Shown here: piece by piece, positions 1-9,835 of the stretch
Position numbering within the stretch: the first letter of the stretch is position 1
Layout of the letters: each line of letters begins with the position of its first letter
Assembly (NCBI RefSeq): GCF_002811765.1
Contig: NZ_NPDR01000002.1
Span: forward strand, 434,001-498,000
DNA from: Leptospira saintgironsiae
GTDB taxonomy: Bacteria; Spirochaetota; Leptospiria; Leptospirales; Leptospiraceae
Direction of reading: 5' to 3'
DNA: 64,000 nt
Notes under the pieces: model-generated
Databases searched by the model: none
Seen by the model: only the letters and a program-made list of their open reading frames with translations
Told to the model about the DNA's origin: nothing
Made by a program: the position numbers and the translations under genes

Positions 1-1435
1 TAAAAAACAACCTGTGCTCGTAGGTACGATCTCTATCGAGAAATCAGAGGTTCTCGCTAGACTTTTAGCTCAGGCTGGAATTGCACATAACGTTCTGAAC
101 GCTAAGTTCCACGAAAAAGAAGCAGAGATCATCGCAAACGCAGGAAAACCTGCAGCGGTTACAATCGCTACCAATATGGCGGGAAGGGGAACCGACATCG
201 TTTTAGGTGGAGCTCAGTTATTTAAAGAAAGTCTGGAGTCTTGGAAAGAATCCGATCCAGTGATCAGCGAATTTAAAGAAGCAGTAGTTCGTGCAGATTT
301 CGAAAGAGCAGAATCTATTTCTCAAAGATTAGATTCTCAAACAAAAAAATCTAAAGCAAACGATATCTTAACTAGCGCAAAGATCTGGAGAAAGAACCAC
401 GATGAGGTTCTGGAAGCAGGTGGTCTTCATATTTTAGGAACAGAAAGACACGAGGCGAGAAGGATCGATAATCAGCTTAGAGGCCGTTCCGGTCGTCAAG
501 GAGATCCAGGTTCCAGTAGATTCTATCTTTCTTTACAAGACGATCTAATGAGGATTTTCGGATCCGATAGGATCGCAGGTATCATGGAAAGACTCAAGAT
601 GCCTGAAGGACAAGAGATCGAACACCCAATGGTGTCTAACGCAATTGCTAGGGCCCAAAAAAGGGTAGAAGGTCATAACTTCGATATTCGTAAACATCTT
701 TTGGAATACGATGATGTAATGAACCGCCAAAGGATCGTTATCTATAAGATGAGAAACGAAGTCCTGGAAGGTGGAGATGTTACCGGACAGGCAAAGAGTT
801 TCTTAGAAGAAATGATCGAAGCCCAAGTAGTTACTACCTGTGAAGGTGGAAATCCTAACGGTTGGGAATGGGATGTTTTAAAAGAATGGTTCGAAGGCCT
901 AGGACTTCCTTGGAAAGTAGACCAAGACGAAATCAAAAAATCCAAAAACCCTCAATTAGCTATTTTTGATTCTTTGAATAATGCAGCTCAGACTTTCTAC
1001 CAAGAAAAAGCAGATCGAATCGGCGCTGATGTTTGGAAACTTTTAGAAAGAAATATTTTCTTAGATATTTTGGACCATCGTTGGAAAGAACATCTATATT
1101 CCATGGACCATCTGAGAGAAGGTATCTGGACTGTAGGTTACGGAGAAAAGAATCCACTCGTAGAATATAAACTCCAAGGTTTTAGATTATTCGACCAAGC
1201 AATCGAGAACATGAAATATGAGATCGTTAGCTTCTTAGTTCGTGTAGAAGTTACTGAAAAAACACAGTTGCCTGAAGAGAAAAAAGAGTATAAAAAGGTA
1301 GGTCAGGAACTGACTGGAGGCTTCCAAGAATTGCAGGGGGCTAAACCTAAAAATCCTGCTGCAGAAGCAATGCCAGTGACTTCTGGTGGTGGCGGTTCTT
1401 CTGAACGGAAGACCAGCCGGAGAAAAAGAAAATGA
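1..1435 (+). CDS. secA: Protein translocase ATPase SecA, C-terminal part (cut by left edge)
   Basis: SecA is the ATPase motor that pushes unfolded preproteins through SecYEG. Only the C-terminal half is present; the reading frame is open from base 2. Visible are the second helicase-like nucleotide-binding domain ([15 protein letters not shown], then [13 protein letters not shown] with its arginine finger) and the helical scaffold/wing region. The tail is Gly/Ser- and Lys/Arg-rich ([12 protein letters not shown]) and lacks the Cys-x-Cys...Cys-His zinc motif that binds SecB in many proteobacteria. The stop overlaps the next gene by 4 bases, so the downstream lipoprotein is probably translationally coupled. 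Identity is certain; the true start lies outside the window. Confidence 0.97.
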   Translation, partial: KKQPVLVGTISIEKSEVLARLLAQAGIAHNVLNAKFHEKEAEIIANAGKPAAVTIATNMAGRGTDIVLGGAQLFKESLESWKESDPVISEFKEAVVRADFERAESISQRLDSQTKKSKANDILTSAKIWRKNHDEVLEAGGLHILGTERHEARRIDNQLRGRSGRQGDPGSSRFYLSLQDDLMRIFGSDRIAGIMERLKMPEGQEIEHPMVSNAIARAQKRVEGHNFDIRKHLLEYDDVMNRQRIVIYKMRNEVLEGGDVTGQAKSFLEEMIEAQVVTTCEGGNPNGWEWDVLKEWFEGLGLPWKVDQDEIKKSKNPQLAIFDSLNNAAQTFYQEKADRIGADVWKLLERNIFLDILDHRWKEHLYSMDHLREGIWTVGYGEKNPLVEYKLQGFRLFDQAIENMKYEIVSFLVRVEVTEKTQLPEEKKEYKKVGQELTGGFQELQGAKPKNPAAEAMPVTSGGGGSSERKTSRRKRK

Positions 1436-1920
1436 ATCTTAAATTCCTAATTCCCTTTTGTATTTTAGCTTTCTCTCAATGCACTTATCTTTCCGGAGAT
1501 AATGCAGGTGTGAGAGAGGGCAAAAGTCCTTCCCAATTGTATTCCGAATGTATGGGAACATTTGCAGACGACGCAAAATGTAAAGAGTTCGTTCTCAAAT
1601 CCATTCCCGATGCGGACGTGAATTTATTGGGACAGAATGCGAATCAAACTGAACTCGAAGCATCTACTCATGTTTTCATTCGTGCACAATTAATCCAATC
1701 TCTACTCTATCAAAATAAGTTATTCGTAAAAAATAAACTTGGGGAGCCTGACGAAAAAAGGACCGTGAACAATTGGGCCCCGGGAATGGAAGAATGGTTA
1801 TATTATAGACCAGTATCTAAATTTGCAGAAGGTTCAAGACCTGATAGAGAGATTTTGATACGCTTTCAGCGAGGTGCAGTAGTCCATGTGGGTTACACTC
1901 AACCTAGCCCTAATCGTTAG
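1432..1920 (+). CDS. Hypothetical lipoprotein coupled to secA
   Basis: A 162-residue protein with a short lipoprotein signal: basic N-terminus, hydrophobic core, and the lipobox-like F-S-Q-C at residue 17, which fits the permissive spirochaetal lipobox. The mature part has two further cysteines (ECMGTF, KCKEF) and no domain I recognise. It is predicted to be membrane-anchored and face the periplasm. Its ATG overlaps the secA stop by 4 bases and is preceded by GGAG, so it is very likely co-transcribed with secA. A hairpin with a T-run follows at 1943-1973. A role in secretion is only suggested by position. Confidence 0.75.
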   Translation: MNLKFLIPFCILAFSQCTYLSGDNAGVREGKSPSQLYSECMGTFADDAKCKEFVLKSIPDADVNLLGQNANQTELEASTHVFIRAQLIQSLLYQNKLFVKNKLGEPDEKRTVNNWAPGMEEWLYYRPVSKFAEGSRPDREILIRFQRGAVVHVGYTQPSPNR

Positions 1921-1942
1921 TTAATCTTCTAATTAATTCAAC

Positions 1943-1973
1943 AAAAAACGTATTGGAAAGCTAGCCGTTTTTT
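1943..1973 (+). terminator. Hairpin with T-run after the secA-lipoprotein unit
   Basis: AAAAAACG (1943-1950) pairs with CGTTTTTT (1966-1973) around a 15-base loop. The 3' arm itself supplies the T-run. It starts about 20 bases after the stop of the lipoprotein gene and fits an AT-rich intrinsic terminator, although the stem has few G-C pairs. Confidence 0.5.
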
Positions 1974-2028
1974 CGTAATATATAGTAAGGATTGACGGAA
2001 TATACACCTATATTCTTTTGGCATAATA

Positions 2029-2385
2029 GTGCGGCGCATACCTTACATTCTGCTGATTTTATTACAGATAGCTCTGGTAGTCTTCTCATCTACTTTGGAA
2101 TGGGTAGATAAGGACCTCGAGAGCCGTGCTATTTCTTTATCCCAAACAAAGAAAAACATTTCCACCGCCCTTGAATCGGATCTAAAGGATTCCGAAGGAT
2201 TAGTTTATACTCAAGCGAGAGAAAGAGACAGCAGACTTGTCGATTTTATCGCCGAAGAGTCATCTTGCTATCCTTGGACCCCATCCACATTCGATTCTAA
2301 GATCGTATTTGTAAGCGGCCAATATAGATCGGACCGACTTCTACACTTTTCCCTAACAAATCTTCCCCCACCTAGCCTGGCATAA
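2029..2385 (+). CDS. Small hypothetical protein upstream of the metal-efflux operon
   Basis: An open frame of 118 codons with a GTG start. The N-terminus (RRIPYILLILLQIALVVFSS) is a signal peptide or single membrane anchor, followed by a soluble part with one cysteine (ESSCYPW) and a proline-rich end (LPPPSLA). No domain is recognised. It precedes the czc-like operon by 112 bases, and small secreted proteins are common at the head of RND metal-efflux operons, so it may belong to that unit. That is inference from position. The start has no strong ribosome-binding site, so both start and reality of the gene are less sure than its neighbours. Confidence 0.5.
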   Translation: MRRIPYILLILLQIALVVFSSTLEWVDKDLESRAISLSQTKKNISTALESDLKDSEGLVYTQARERDSRLVDFIAEESSCYPWTPSTFDSKIVFVSGQYRSDRLLHFSLTNLPPPSLA

Positions 2386-2403
2386 TCGGTTTTATATTAC
2401 TTC

Positions 2404-2442
2404 GGAACGATTTTCGCGCCATAGGTATATTGGCATCGTTCC
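2404..2442. promoter_or_regulatory. Perfect 8-bp inverted repeat ahead of czcC
   Basis: GGAACGAT (2404-2411) and ATCGTTCC (2435-2442) are exact reverse complements, with an inner GCCA/TGGC pair. The element lies 55-94 bases before the czcC start. No T-run follows, so it is not an obvious terminator. It could be an operator for a metal-responsive repressor or a leader hairpin. Confidence 0.4.
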
Positions 2443-2497
2443 ATAGGGGAGTCTTGCATAAGCAAAAAGCTATCTTCAGGGATAACTTCGTACAACT

Positions 2498-3913
2498 ATG
2501 AATAAAAAGATACTGACGTTTCTAATTTTGGCCTGGGCCACTAATCAGACCGTATCGCAGCCGGATACGAATCCGGGTGCTGCTCCTGTTGGAGTAGATC
2601 CTTTGTATTCTGAAGCAAGAATTGCAGCTGCTTCGGGAGATCAGGATCGGACACAAGTTCGTTTGGAACTTGCTAAGGCAGAAGAATTACTTTGGAAGAA
2701 TAACCTTCTATTACTTGCTTCCAAGTTTAATATAGACGCGAGAAAAGCTGGCATAGAACAAGCGGGTCTCTATGCGAACCCGAATATTTTCGTGGATCAG
2801 AGTATTTTCGCAGAGCCTACACAACGTTATTTCGATTTTACCAGATCGGGACAAACTGTGGTTCAGATCCAACAGGTATTCTTACTTGGTGGTAAGATAG
2901 ACAAACGGATCAGAGTCGCCGAGTTAAGTGCTAAGATGAGCGAGCAGGAATTTTATGATCTTGCAAGAGCGCTCATTACTAAACTTCGTAGGACCTTCTA
3001 CTTTATTCATTATTATAGAGATGCGATTGCTTTCTATGATAAAAGTTTGATCGCTCTGGATAAAACAGTAAACTCCGCAGAACTCGCATATAAAAGAAGA
3101 GCAGTTCTTCAGTCTGAAGTTTTACGTTTAAAGGCACTTCTATTCTTCTTAAGAAAAGAAAGAGAAGATCTTAGGATCAAAGTCCTCGAAAGAGAAGCGG
3201 ATCTAAGAGTTTTACTTAACGAAGATGCTTATAAAAGCCAATCAGTCGCAATCGTTCCAGTTTTGGATCTGGACTTTGTAGAAAAAGCAACCATCGAAGG
3301 TTTAAAATTAGATAATATGCTTGCTAAGGCTCGGGAATACAGACCTGACCTGAAAAAGGCAGTACAAGCATTAAGATACGAAGAAGCAAACCTGGAATTG
3401 CAACATGCAAACGCGATCCCAGATCTTGCCTTCGGCCCAATGTACAACAGAGGGGGAACGGCCTTCCAGAACTATTGGGGGATTACTGCTCAGTTGAATA
3501 TTCCGATCTTTGATAGGAACCAAGGTAATATCAAGGCTGCCGAAAAATCCATCCAAGTCAGAAAACAAGAATTGAAAAACTTGATCTTGGAAGTGGAAAA
3601 CGATGTAAGCGTTGCTTTGGCTACTGCAAAAGCAAAAGACGATCTCTATAAAAAATTCAGAAACACTTATACTTCGGATTACGCGAACCTCGCGGAGGAT
3701 ATGATCCTTAGTTACGAAAAACGTTATATATCCATTTTAGAATTTGCAGATTTCTTCGAAACATACAGATCCAGCATCGTGGAAATGTTACGCCTCCAAA
3801 CTGACAGAATGGAAGCGATCGAAGGAGTAAATTACTCGGTCGGAACGGGGCTGATCGTCCCAAGTTATAAATCCAACGGAGATTCCGGTACTCAGGAAGG
3901 GGGCTCGAAATGA
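2498..3913 (+). CDS. czcC: CzcC-like TolC-family outer-membrane efflux protein
   Basis: Outer-membrane channel component of a tripartite heavy-metal RND pump. The 471-residue protein begins with a signal peptide ([15 protein letters not shown]) and continues with the long alternating helices and short strands of TolC/CzcC proteins: an N-terminal repeat with the AxxNP-type segment [12 protein letters not shown], and a second repeat with [10 protein letters not shown] and [17 protein letters not shown], the hallmark of outer-membrane efflux repeats. Length matches the family. It overlaps the adaptor gene by 4 bases. Substrate is not readable from this subunit; the CzcA motif points to a divalent metal. 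The ribosome-binding site is weak (CAGGGAT, distant). Confidence 0.9.
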   Translation: MNKKILTFLILAWATNQTVSQPDTNPGAAPVGVDPLYSEARIAAASGDQDRTQVRLELAKAEELLWKNNLLLLASKFNIDARKAGIEQAGLYANPNIFVDQSIFAEPTQRYFDFTRSGQTVVQIQQVFLLGGKIDKRIRVAELSAKMSEQEFYDLARALITKLRRTFYFIHYYRDAIAFYDKSLIALDKTVNSAELAYKRRAVLQSEVLRLKALLFFLRKEREDLRIKVLEREADLRVLLNEDAYKSQSVAIVPVLDLDFVEKATIEGLKLDNMLAKAREYRPDLKKAVQALRYEEANLELQHANAIPDLAFGPMYNRGGTAFQNYWGITAQLNIPIFDRNQGNIKAAEKSIQVRKQELKNLILEVENDVSVALATAKAKDDLYKKFRNTYTSDYANLAEDMILSYEKRYISILEFADFFETYRSSIVEMLRLQTDRMEAIEGVNYSVGTGLIVPSYKSNGDSGTQEGGSK

Positions 3914-4905
3914 TTCCATCATCTAACAAACTTAGAATTTTATTAATCGTTCTGGTGGCGGCAGTTTCCGTTTCCATCGTTTCTTTTACTCTGAACAAGG
4001 GTGGGAAGAAGACCCCACCTCGACCTCAAAAGGCGATCGTCCATGATCACGGAGAAAGGATCGAATTTAAGGAAAATAGTCCCGGCTTAGAGATCGTTAA
4101 AAGTGCGGAAATAGGAAAACCTGGAGAATTCGTAAACGTAGAAGCTCCTGCAAGGTTGATTGCTACTACTTCTCCTTCCGTTTCGGATTCAGAACAGATC
4201 GTATTATTCGAATCAGCAGAGTTGAACGATCTATATGTTGGTTATGTTCATGCAAAGAACAGTCTGAATAGATCACGTAAGAATTTGGATCGTATCAAGG
4301 ACATGTTCAAACATAGGGTCGCCACTGAAAAGGATCTGATCGAAGCAGAGACTGAAGTAAACAACGATGAAGCTGAATTCGCTGAGTTCGAAGGAAAACT
4401 GAGAGCTGTGGGTTTAAATCCTGCAATGATCAAAAAAGCTCCAGGCCAAACTGCTTGGATCATTTCTGATGTTCCTGAATCTCAACTTTCCAATTTGCAA
4501 AAAGGAAAAAGAGTGAGGGTAGTCTTTAACTCCTTCCCGAACCAAGAATGGACCGGAACGGCAGAAGCATTGGGAGATAACGTAGATCCTTATACAAGAA
4601 CCGTAAAGGTAAGGATCGCGATCAAAAACGAAGGTTATAGATTAAAACCAGGAATGTTTGCTACGGTAAAATTCCCTGAAGAAACAGGAAGTGACTCCGT
4701 GGTCATTCCTTTCAATTCAGTGGTTACTGTAGAAGGTAAAAATTACGTATTCGTAGAAGAAACTGCTCATGAATTTTTCAGAAGAGAAGTTGTACTTGGG
4801 ATCTCTACCAGAGAAAGAGTTAACGTTCTGGAAGGTTTGACCAAAGGCGACAAGGTGGTTGTAGAAGGGGCCATTCTATTAAAAGGACTTAGTTTCGGAT
4901 TTTAA
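3910..4905 (+). CDS. czcB: CzcB-like periplasmic adaptor (membrane fusion protein)
   Basis: Links the inner-membrane RND pump to the outer-membrane channel. The 331-residue protein has an N-terminal membrane anchor ([16 protein letters not shown]), then a His-containing linker ([11 protein letters not shown]), a coiled-coil hairpin (about residues 110-160), and the beta-barrel segment [37 protein letters not shown] that is diagnostic of RND adaptors. The HDHG near the N-terminus could contact metal, as in other heavy-metal adaptors; this is inference. The lipoyl half-motifs are short. It overlaps czcC by 4 bases and is 5 bases from the next gene, so it is operonic. Confidence 0.9.
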   Translation: MIPSSNKLRILLIVLVAAVSVSIVSFTLNKGGKKTPPRPQKAIVHDHGERIEFKENSPGLEIVKSAEIGKPGEFVNVEAPARLIATTSPSVSDSEQIVLFESAELNDLYVGYVHAKNSLNRSRKNLDRIKDMFKHRVATEKDLIEAETEVNNDEAEFAEFEGKLRAVGLNPAMIKKAPGQTAWIISDVPESQLSNLQKGKRVRVVFNSFPNQEWTGTAEALGDNVDPYTRTVKVRIAIKNEGYRLKPGMFATVKFPEETGSDSVVIPFNSVVTVEGKNYVFVEETAHEFFRREVVLGISTRERVNVLEGLTKGDKVVVEGAILLKGLSFGF

Positions 4906-4910
4906 TCAAT

Positions 4911-5645
4911 ATGAAAAGAATACTAAGTTTTATTATTATAATATTCTTATTTTCTTTTGTTTCATCCGTTTATTCGGAGGAAAAGAAAAAAGATTATAAG
5001 AGCGAGGACATTTCGCCCGAGTGGACTCCGGATGCTGATCGTAAGACCAAATTCGGAGAGGAAGAGAAAGACGAGCTTACCCAGAAGGCTCTTCCTAAAT
5101 CTACGAACTTCTTCGTGTACGGAGCGAGTATAGGTTCTCCTGGAAGTATCAACTTTAATTTGGGATACTATTATAAGGATATCGTAATACGAGGATCCGG
5201 CGGTCATTGGGGCCCGCATTGGTGGGGATGGCAGGCAGATCTAGGATTTAGTTTTTGGAAAACTTCTGTAATTGCACATAGCGTTTCTGTAGTCATAGGA
5301 CAATTCCAAGTGGATCCTTTTGCTCCTGAGTTAGGACGAGGTGGACAAACTTCTTATCCTACAGGCAGCGATTTTCCAGGTTACCAACATAGGAATCCTA
5401 CCTTTGAAGATCTAATCATTCGTTCTTATATAGCTGAACAGAATCCGAATCTTGCTACTTTTTTGGAATATGAGAGTAGGGATAAACAGAAGGTAACTTT
5501 AAACCAAAGATATATAGGACTTACCTATGATTTCCTTCTTGGAAATTTCTTTCTGCAAGTTGGTGGAGGAATAGGAAGTGGAGATTATAAAAATCCTCAG
5601 CTTCTTATCCAATTAGGTTACTTCTTTGACACGAGGTCATACTGA
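4911..5645 (+). CDS. Predicted outer-membrane protein inserted between czcB and czcA
   Basis: A 244-residue protein with a clear signal peptide ([18 protein letters not shown]) and a charged linker, then alternating amphipathic strands ending in an aromatic residue ([14 protein letters not shown]), as in small outer-membrane beta-barrels. A His/Trp patch ([12 protein letters not shown], about residues 99-110) could bind metal or sit at the membrane interface. I do not recognise the family. It lies in the operon, 5 bases after the adaptor, with its stop overlapping the czcA start region by one base. The context suggests an accessory outer-membrane part of the same efflux system; that function is inferred only. 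Confidence 0.7.
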   Translation: MKRILSFIIIIFLFSFVSSVYSEEKKKDYKSEDISPEWTPDADRKTKFGEEEKDELTQKALPKSTNFFVYGASIGSPGSINFNLGYYYKDIVIRGSGGHWGPHWWGWQADLGFSFWKTSVIAHSVSVVIGQFQVDPFAPELGRGGQTSYPTGSDFPGYQHRNPTFEDLIIRSYIAEQNPNLATFLEYESRDKQKVTLNQRYIGLTYDFLLGNFFLQVGGGIGSGDYKNPQLLIQLGYFFDTRSY

Positions 5646-8600
5646 TGATAGATAAACTCATAGAATCCGTACTTAAGTTTAGAGTTCCTACTATTATCGC
5701 TTCTGTCTTTGTAGCGGTTTTAGGAGTTTGGGCCTGGACAGACATTCGAAAAGAAGCCTATTCGGATATCGCAGACACACAAGTCCGTTTGATCGCTAAA
5801 TTTCCGGGAAAAGCAGCCGTTGAAGTAGAAGAAAGAGTAACTCTTCCAATTGAGAGGGTATTGAATGCGATCCCTAAAGTTGCAGTTCGTCGTTCCAGAA
5901 CCATCAATGGTCTTGTGGTATTCCAATTCGTTTTCGAGGATGGGACAGACGATTATTTTGCAAGGATGCGACTTATGGAAAGGGTCGCAGATGCTGATAT
6001 TCCGGAAGAAGTTCAACCAGCTTTAGGACCAATGAGTTCTCCAGTAGGAGAAATTTTCAGATATGTGGTTGAGTCCGGTGGTAATCACACTCAAATGGAA
6101 TTAAGAACGATCCAAGACTGGATCGTAATGCCAAAAATGCTTTCTATTCCTGGAATTGCAGATGTGGTCACATTCGGTGGTTTGCCAAAACAATTCCATA
6201 TAGTAACTTCTCCCGATAAATTAATACGTTTTAAACTTACGATAAACGATGTAATCCAAGCAGTTCAGGTTAATAATTTGAATACGGGTGGAAACCTACT
6301 TTTACAAGGTGAGCAGGGATTTCCAATCCGTTCTTTGGGTGCAATCAGAGAAGCCCAACATATAGAAAACATCGTAGTAAAGACAGTGAATGGTGTCCCT
6401 GTATTCGTTCGTGACCTGGCTACTGTGGAAATTTCTCACCCTATTCCGAGTGGGGTCTTAGGTTATACGGTGCGCATAGACAATCAGATAATGGATATAG
6501 ATTCCTCAGTCCAGGGTCTTGTGGCAATGCGAAGGTGGGGTGATCCCAATGAAATGGGAGATCGTATCCGTGCCAAAGTAAAAGAGATAAATGAAAATTA
6601 TCTTCCCGATGGAGTACAACTTAGGACCACTTATGATAGAAGTGACCTTGTAAATTATACATTACGCACTATCGGAAGGACACTTCTGGAAGGAGTGATG
6701 GTTGTAAGTTTGGTTTTGATCTTCTTCATCGGAAGTGCAAAGGCTTCTCTTGTGGTAGTGGCAACTATTCCTTTTGCTTTATTATTCGCGTTCCTTCTCA
6801 TGAACGTAACCGGGATTCCTGCAAGTTTATTGTCTTTAGGAGCTATCGACTTCGGGATCGTAGTGGATGGTGCTGTGATCATGGTAGAAAATATCATGAG
6901 AAGATACAGAGATGCTACTCCTGGTGATAAAAGTAAGGGAATCATTAAACTGACCGCAGAGTCTGGCTCTGAGGTTGGGACCGAAATTTTATTTTCCATT
7001 TTGATCATCATACTTGCTTATTTGCCGATCTTCTCCTTCGAACGTATCGAAGGTCGTTTGTTTAAACCGATGGCTTTCACTATCTCCTTCGCGATCTTCG
7101 GAGCTTTAATTTTCTCTATGACCGTTGTTCCGGTCTTAATGACTTTTATGTTCCGAAATTATTTCGAATCGGAGAAACCTGGACCTATTGCATGGCACAA
7201 CCCAGTGTATGAATGGATAGAAGTGCGTTACAAAAAGCTAATAGTTTATCTGGTCGAAAGATCTAAGAGGGTCGTGCTTTATTGTTTCACATTAGTGATC
7301 ATATTTTTAGGAATAGGTGGATACAAACTTGGAACCGAGTTCCTACCAGAGATGGACGAAGGTGGTTTTAACCTAAGGATATTTTTCCCTGTAGGGATCT
7401 CTCTTCCAGAAGCACGTAAATTTATGCCTAAGATCCGGGAAACGATCTATAAAAACGAACAGGTAAGTGTTGTACTTTCTCAGTTAGGAAGAAACGACGA
7501 CGGAACTGATCCTCTTCCTCCCAACCGACTGGAAGTGCTTGTAAGTTTAAAAGATTACGACGACTGGAAAGAAAGGATTACCAAACAAGAACTTCTTCTA
7601 AGAATGAAAAACGATTTAGAGGCTACTCTTCCTGGAGCGAGGATCAGTTTCTCTCAGCCTATTATGGACAACTTGTCGGAAGCGATCATGGGGACCATCG
7701 CTGACCTTGCAGTATTCGTATCCGGACAAGACTTAAAAGTGATGCGTAAGCTTGCAGAAGAGATCTTGGATATTGTAAAGGATATGCCAGGAGCAAGTGA
7801 GTTCGGTATAGAGCAGGAAGCTGACAGCCCTCAGTTGACTGTCCGGATCGACAGGGAAGCCGCGGCTCGTTATGGCATCAATGTAAGTGATATACAGCAG
7901 ATGGTAGAAGCTGCTATCGGAATGCAAAGGATCAGCACATTGTATGAAGGGCCTTCCGATATTCCTCCAAAAACACCTGCTCGATTCGGGATAGTAGTCC
8001 GATTCTCCAAGGATTACAGGGCTTCCAAGAGGGCGATAGAGGCAATGCCTATTATTTCACCTAAAGGAGAAAGAGTTCCACTTTCTCAATTAGCAAAAAT
8101 CACATTGGAAGACGGACCTACTATGATCTTTCGTCAGGAAGGTAGAAGAACGATTACTGTCCGAACAAATGTAAGGGGCCGCGACCAAGGAGGATTCGTA
8201 AATGAACTTCGTAAAAAAGTCCAACAGAAGATTAAACTTCCGGAAGGATACGAAGTACGTTACGGAGGACAGTATGAGAACCTGGCCCGAGTCGGTAAGA
8301 AGTTAGCGATCGTTATTCCGGTAACTATTGCGATCATTTTCGGCGTATTATTCTTACTTTATAGAAATCTAAAATACGTTTACGTTGCGTTGGCTTGTCT
8401 CCCTCTTTCCTTGGTAGGAGGAATGTATGCGCTTCTATTCAGAGGATATTATTTTAACGTATCAAGTGGGGTAGGGTTTATCTCTCTTTTCGGGATTGCT
8501 ACCATGTCGGGAGTTCTTTTCGTTTCCAGGACAAATCACCTTTTAAGAGACGAGCCAACATTGACCACGAAGGAAGCGGTTACACAAGCCGCAGTGATAC

Positions 8601-8938
8601 AGTTGCGACCAATGTTAATGACAATGTTACTTGCATTGCTCGGACTCATCCCGGCTACTTTGGCATCTGGAGTAGGCTCCGATGTCCAAAGACCTTTGGC
8701 TACGGTGATCGTAGGCGGTCTATTCTCCGCTTTATTCCTGGTGTTAACAGTATTACCTTCGCTTTATTTGGTTTTGGTGGGAGATAGAAAACATCCAGTC
8801 GAACCTGAGACATTCGAACTTCATCCGGAAGCATATGTTTCCTTATACGATGAAGACGATATAGAAGGCGCTCTTCCAGCACATAGAAACGGAAGTAAAA
8901 AGGTAAAGAAAAAAGTAGTCGCTAAAAAGAAACGTTAG
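5645..8938 (+). CDS. czcA: CzcA-like heavy-metal RND efflux pump
   Basis: Inner-membrane proton/metal antiporter of the HME-RND family that exports divalent cations with CzcB and CzcC. At 1097 residues it has the family length: TM1, a large periplasmic loop, TM2-6, a second loop, then TM8-12. The TM4 motif [15 protein letters not shown] carries both aspartates and the glutamate of the CzcA-type (Co/Zn/Cd, possibly Ni) proton relay, unlike CusA pumps, which have A-x-x-D-A. The C-terminus is an unusual Lys-rich tail ([13 protein letters not shown]). It is the last pump gene of the operon. The exact metal cannot be settled by eye. Confidence 0.95.
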   Translation: MIDKLIESVLKFRVPTIIASVFVAVLGVWAWTDIRKEAYSDIADTQVRLIAKFPGKAAVEVEERVTLPIERVLNAIPKVAVRRSRTINGLVVFQFVFEDGTDDYFARMRLMERVADADIPEEVQPALGPMSSPVGEIFRYVVESGGNHTQMELRTIQDWIVMPKMLSIPGIADVVTFGGLPKQFHIVTSPDKLIRFKLTINDVIQAVQVNNLNTGGNLLLQGEQGFPIRSLGAIREAQHIENIVVKTVNGVPVFVRDLATVEISHPIPSGVLGYTVRIDNQIMDIDSSVQGLVAMRRWGDPNEMGDRIRAKVKEINENYLPDGVQLRTTYDRSDLVNYTLRTIGRTLLEGVMVVSLVLIFFIGSAKASLVVVATIPFALLFAFLLMNVTGIPASLLSLGAIDFGIVVDGAVIMVENIMRRYRDATPGDKSKGIIKLTAESGSEVGTEILFSILIIILAYLPIFSFERIEGRLFKPMAFTISFAIFGALIFSMTVVPVLMTFMFRNYFESEKPGPIAWHNPVYEWIEVRYKKLIVYLVERSKRVVLYCFTLVIIFLGIGGYKLGTEFLPEMDEGGFNLRIFFPVGISLPEARKFMPKIRETIYKNEQVSVVLSQLGRNDDGTDPLPPNRLEVLVSLKDYDDWKERITKQELLLRMKNDLEATLPGARISFSQPIMDNLSEAIMGTIADLAVFVSGQDLKVMRKLAEEILDIVKDMPGASEFGIEQEADSPQLTVRIDREAAARYGINVSDIQQMVEAAIGMQRISTLYEGPSDIPPKTPARFGIVVRFSKDYRASKRAIEAMPIISPKGERVPLSQLAKITLEDGPTMIFRQEGRRTITVRTNVRGRDQGGFVNELRKKVQQKIKLPEGYEVRYGGQYENLARVGKKLAIVIPVTIAIIFGVLFLLYRNLKYVYVALACLPLSLVGGMYALLFRGYYFNVSSGVGFISLFGIATMSGVLFVSRTNHLLRDEPTLTTKEAVTQAAVIQLRPMLMTMLLALLGLIPATLASGVGSDVQRPLATVIVGGLFSALFLVLTVLPSLYLVLVGDRKHPVEPETFELHPEAYVSLYDEDDIEGALPAHRNGSKKVKKKVVAKKKR

Positions 8939-8975
8939 TTTATGCACTTGTTTTAAATAAAGACAGGTGATGACT

Positions 8976-9377
8976 ATGAATCTACCCGAAAAAATTTTGA
9001 TCCTAACTGGGGTCTTAAATTTAGCATACGGAAGTTTGACAGGATTTGCGTATGCGTTCGCGAGAATGAAGGCTGAATTCCCTTCCAGATATTTGCAAGC
9101 TGCTCATATCGGACCATTGATGCAAGGTGCTATGATCCTTGGTTTGGTATTTGCGTTTCAGCTTGCACCTCTTTCTGAAACAGCAGCTCTTGTTGGAGCA
9201 ATTTCTTTTGCAGTTTCTTCCGGATTTATCGCATTAAAAGATACTGTGGATTGGCTCCAAGGTATCAAAGACGAATTTAAGGAAAATCCTCCCCTTGGAA
9301 AGATCCTAGGTGGAATCGGAGTGACTGCGAATCTGGTCGGGATCTCGATTATTGTTTATGGGGTTTTAGTAGCTTAA
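8976..9377 (+). CDS. Small four-helix membrane protein
   Basis: About 134 residues with four likely membrane helices (ILILTGVLNLAYGSLTGFAYAF; IGPLMQGAMILGLVFAFQLA; ALVGAISFAVSSGFIAL; ILGGIGVTANLVGISIIVYGVLV) and a short charged loop DWLQGIKDEFKENPP. I do not recognise the family. ATG 8976 is chosen because AGACAGG lies about 8 bases upstream; ATG 8970 and GTG 8967 are in-frame alternatives. It follows czcA by less than 40 bases on the same strand, so it may be the last gene of the efflux operon. Confidence 0.7.
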   Translation: MNLPEKILILTGVLNLAYGSLTGFAYAFARMKAEFPSRYLQAAHIGPLMQGAMILGLVFAFQLAPLSETAALVGAISFAVSSGFIALKDTVDWLQGIKDEFKENPPLGKILGGIGVTANLVGISIIVYGVLVA

Positions 9378-9458
9378 TAGCTTTCTCTCACTAAGCCGGA
9401 AGAAGAATCAGAAGGTCGCCGGTGTCGAAACCGATCCACTATCCGACGTATAAATCTT

Positions 9459-9501
9459 AAAAATCTATCTAAGGATCTTACAATTTCTTGGGTAGATTTT
9501 T
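9459..9501 (+). terminator. AT-rich hairpin, possible terminator of the efflux operon
   Basis: AAAAATCTATC (9459-9469) pairs with GGTAGATTTTT (9491-9501): 11 pairs including one G-T, around a 21-base loop, ending in five T. It lies about 80 bases after the last gene of the czc unit and 84 bases before the 47-codon gene. The stem is mostly A-T, so terminator strength is uncertain. Confidence 0.4.
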
Positions 9502-9584
9502 GAAATTCCGATCCGAGAAACGACTGTTAACTCGAAATCTTTTTACGTTTTTTTCGTTCTAAAAATCTTAAGAGGGTCTGAACG

Positions 9585-9728
9585 ATGAGCGAGCAATTAA
9601 AAGCAAAACTTAAAAAAGCAGAAACCGGCTTTTGGAAAAAGACATTCAGATCCTGTTGGAATGCACTTCCTCATTCTTTTAGAAGACAGTTGGTTGCCAT
9701 GTCGGGGCAATCTGATCTGGATTTCTGA
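9585..9728 (+). CDS. 47-residue basic small protein (hypothetical)
   Basis: A short open frame of 47 codons with an ATG 8 bases after a strong AGAGGG ribosome-binding site. The product starts MSEQLKAKLKKAETGFWKKT, is rich in Lys/Arg, has one cysteine, and has two Trp in an amphipathic helix-like stretch; there is no signal peptide. I do not recognise it. Support comes from the good ribosome-binding site, the ATG, the sensible composition, and a following bidirectional terminator in an otherwise empty 458-base gap. A cytoplasmic or membrane-surface peptide is plausible. Conservation in other Leptospira would decide whether it is real. Confidence 0.5.
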   Translation: MSEQLKAKLKKAETGFWKKTFRSCWNALPHSFRRQLVAMSGQSDLDF

Positions 9729-9787
9729 GAGTTAACCTTCTTCTTTCCTTATTTAATATCTATCCAGTTTCTATGGAGATAAAAAAA

Positions 9788-9812
9788 GAGCGCCCGAACG
9801 GACGCTCTTTTT
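9788..9812. terminator. Bidirectional intrinsic terminator between the small gene and the porin
   Basis: GAGCGCCCG and CGGACGCTC form a G-C-rich hairpin (9788-9807) with one mismatch, preceded by seven A and followed by five T. It therefore works in both directions: for the 47-codon gene on the plus strand and for the porin, whose stop is at 9836 on the minus strand. Confidence 0.85.
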
Positions 9813-9835
9813 CGTAGAAATCTACTTAATTCGAA

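Noticed and set aside
1992..2027. TTGACG and CATAAT as a sigma-70 promoter for the small gene before czcC
   Set aside because: The spacer is 24 bases, far outside the 16-18 range, so no promoter is claimed.
2018..2033. TTGGCATAATAGTGC as a second sigma-54 promoter
   Set aside because: The GG-GC spacing is 9, not 10, bases, and it overlaps the GTG start of the downstream gene.
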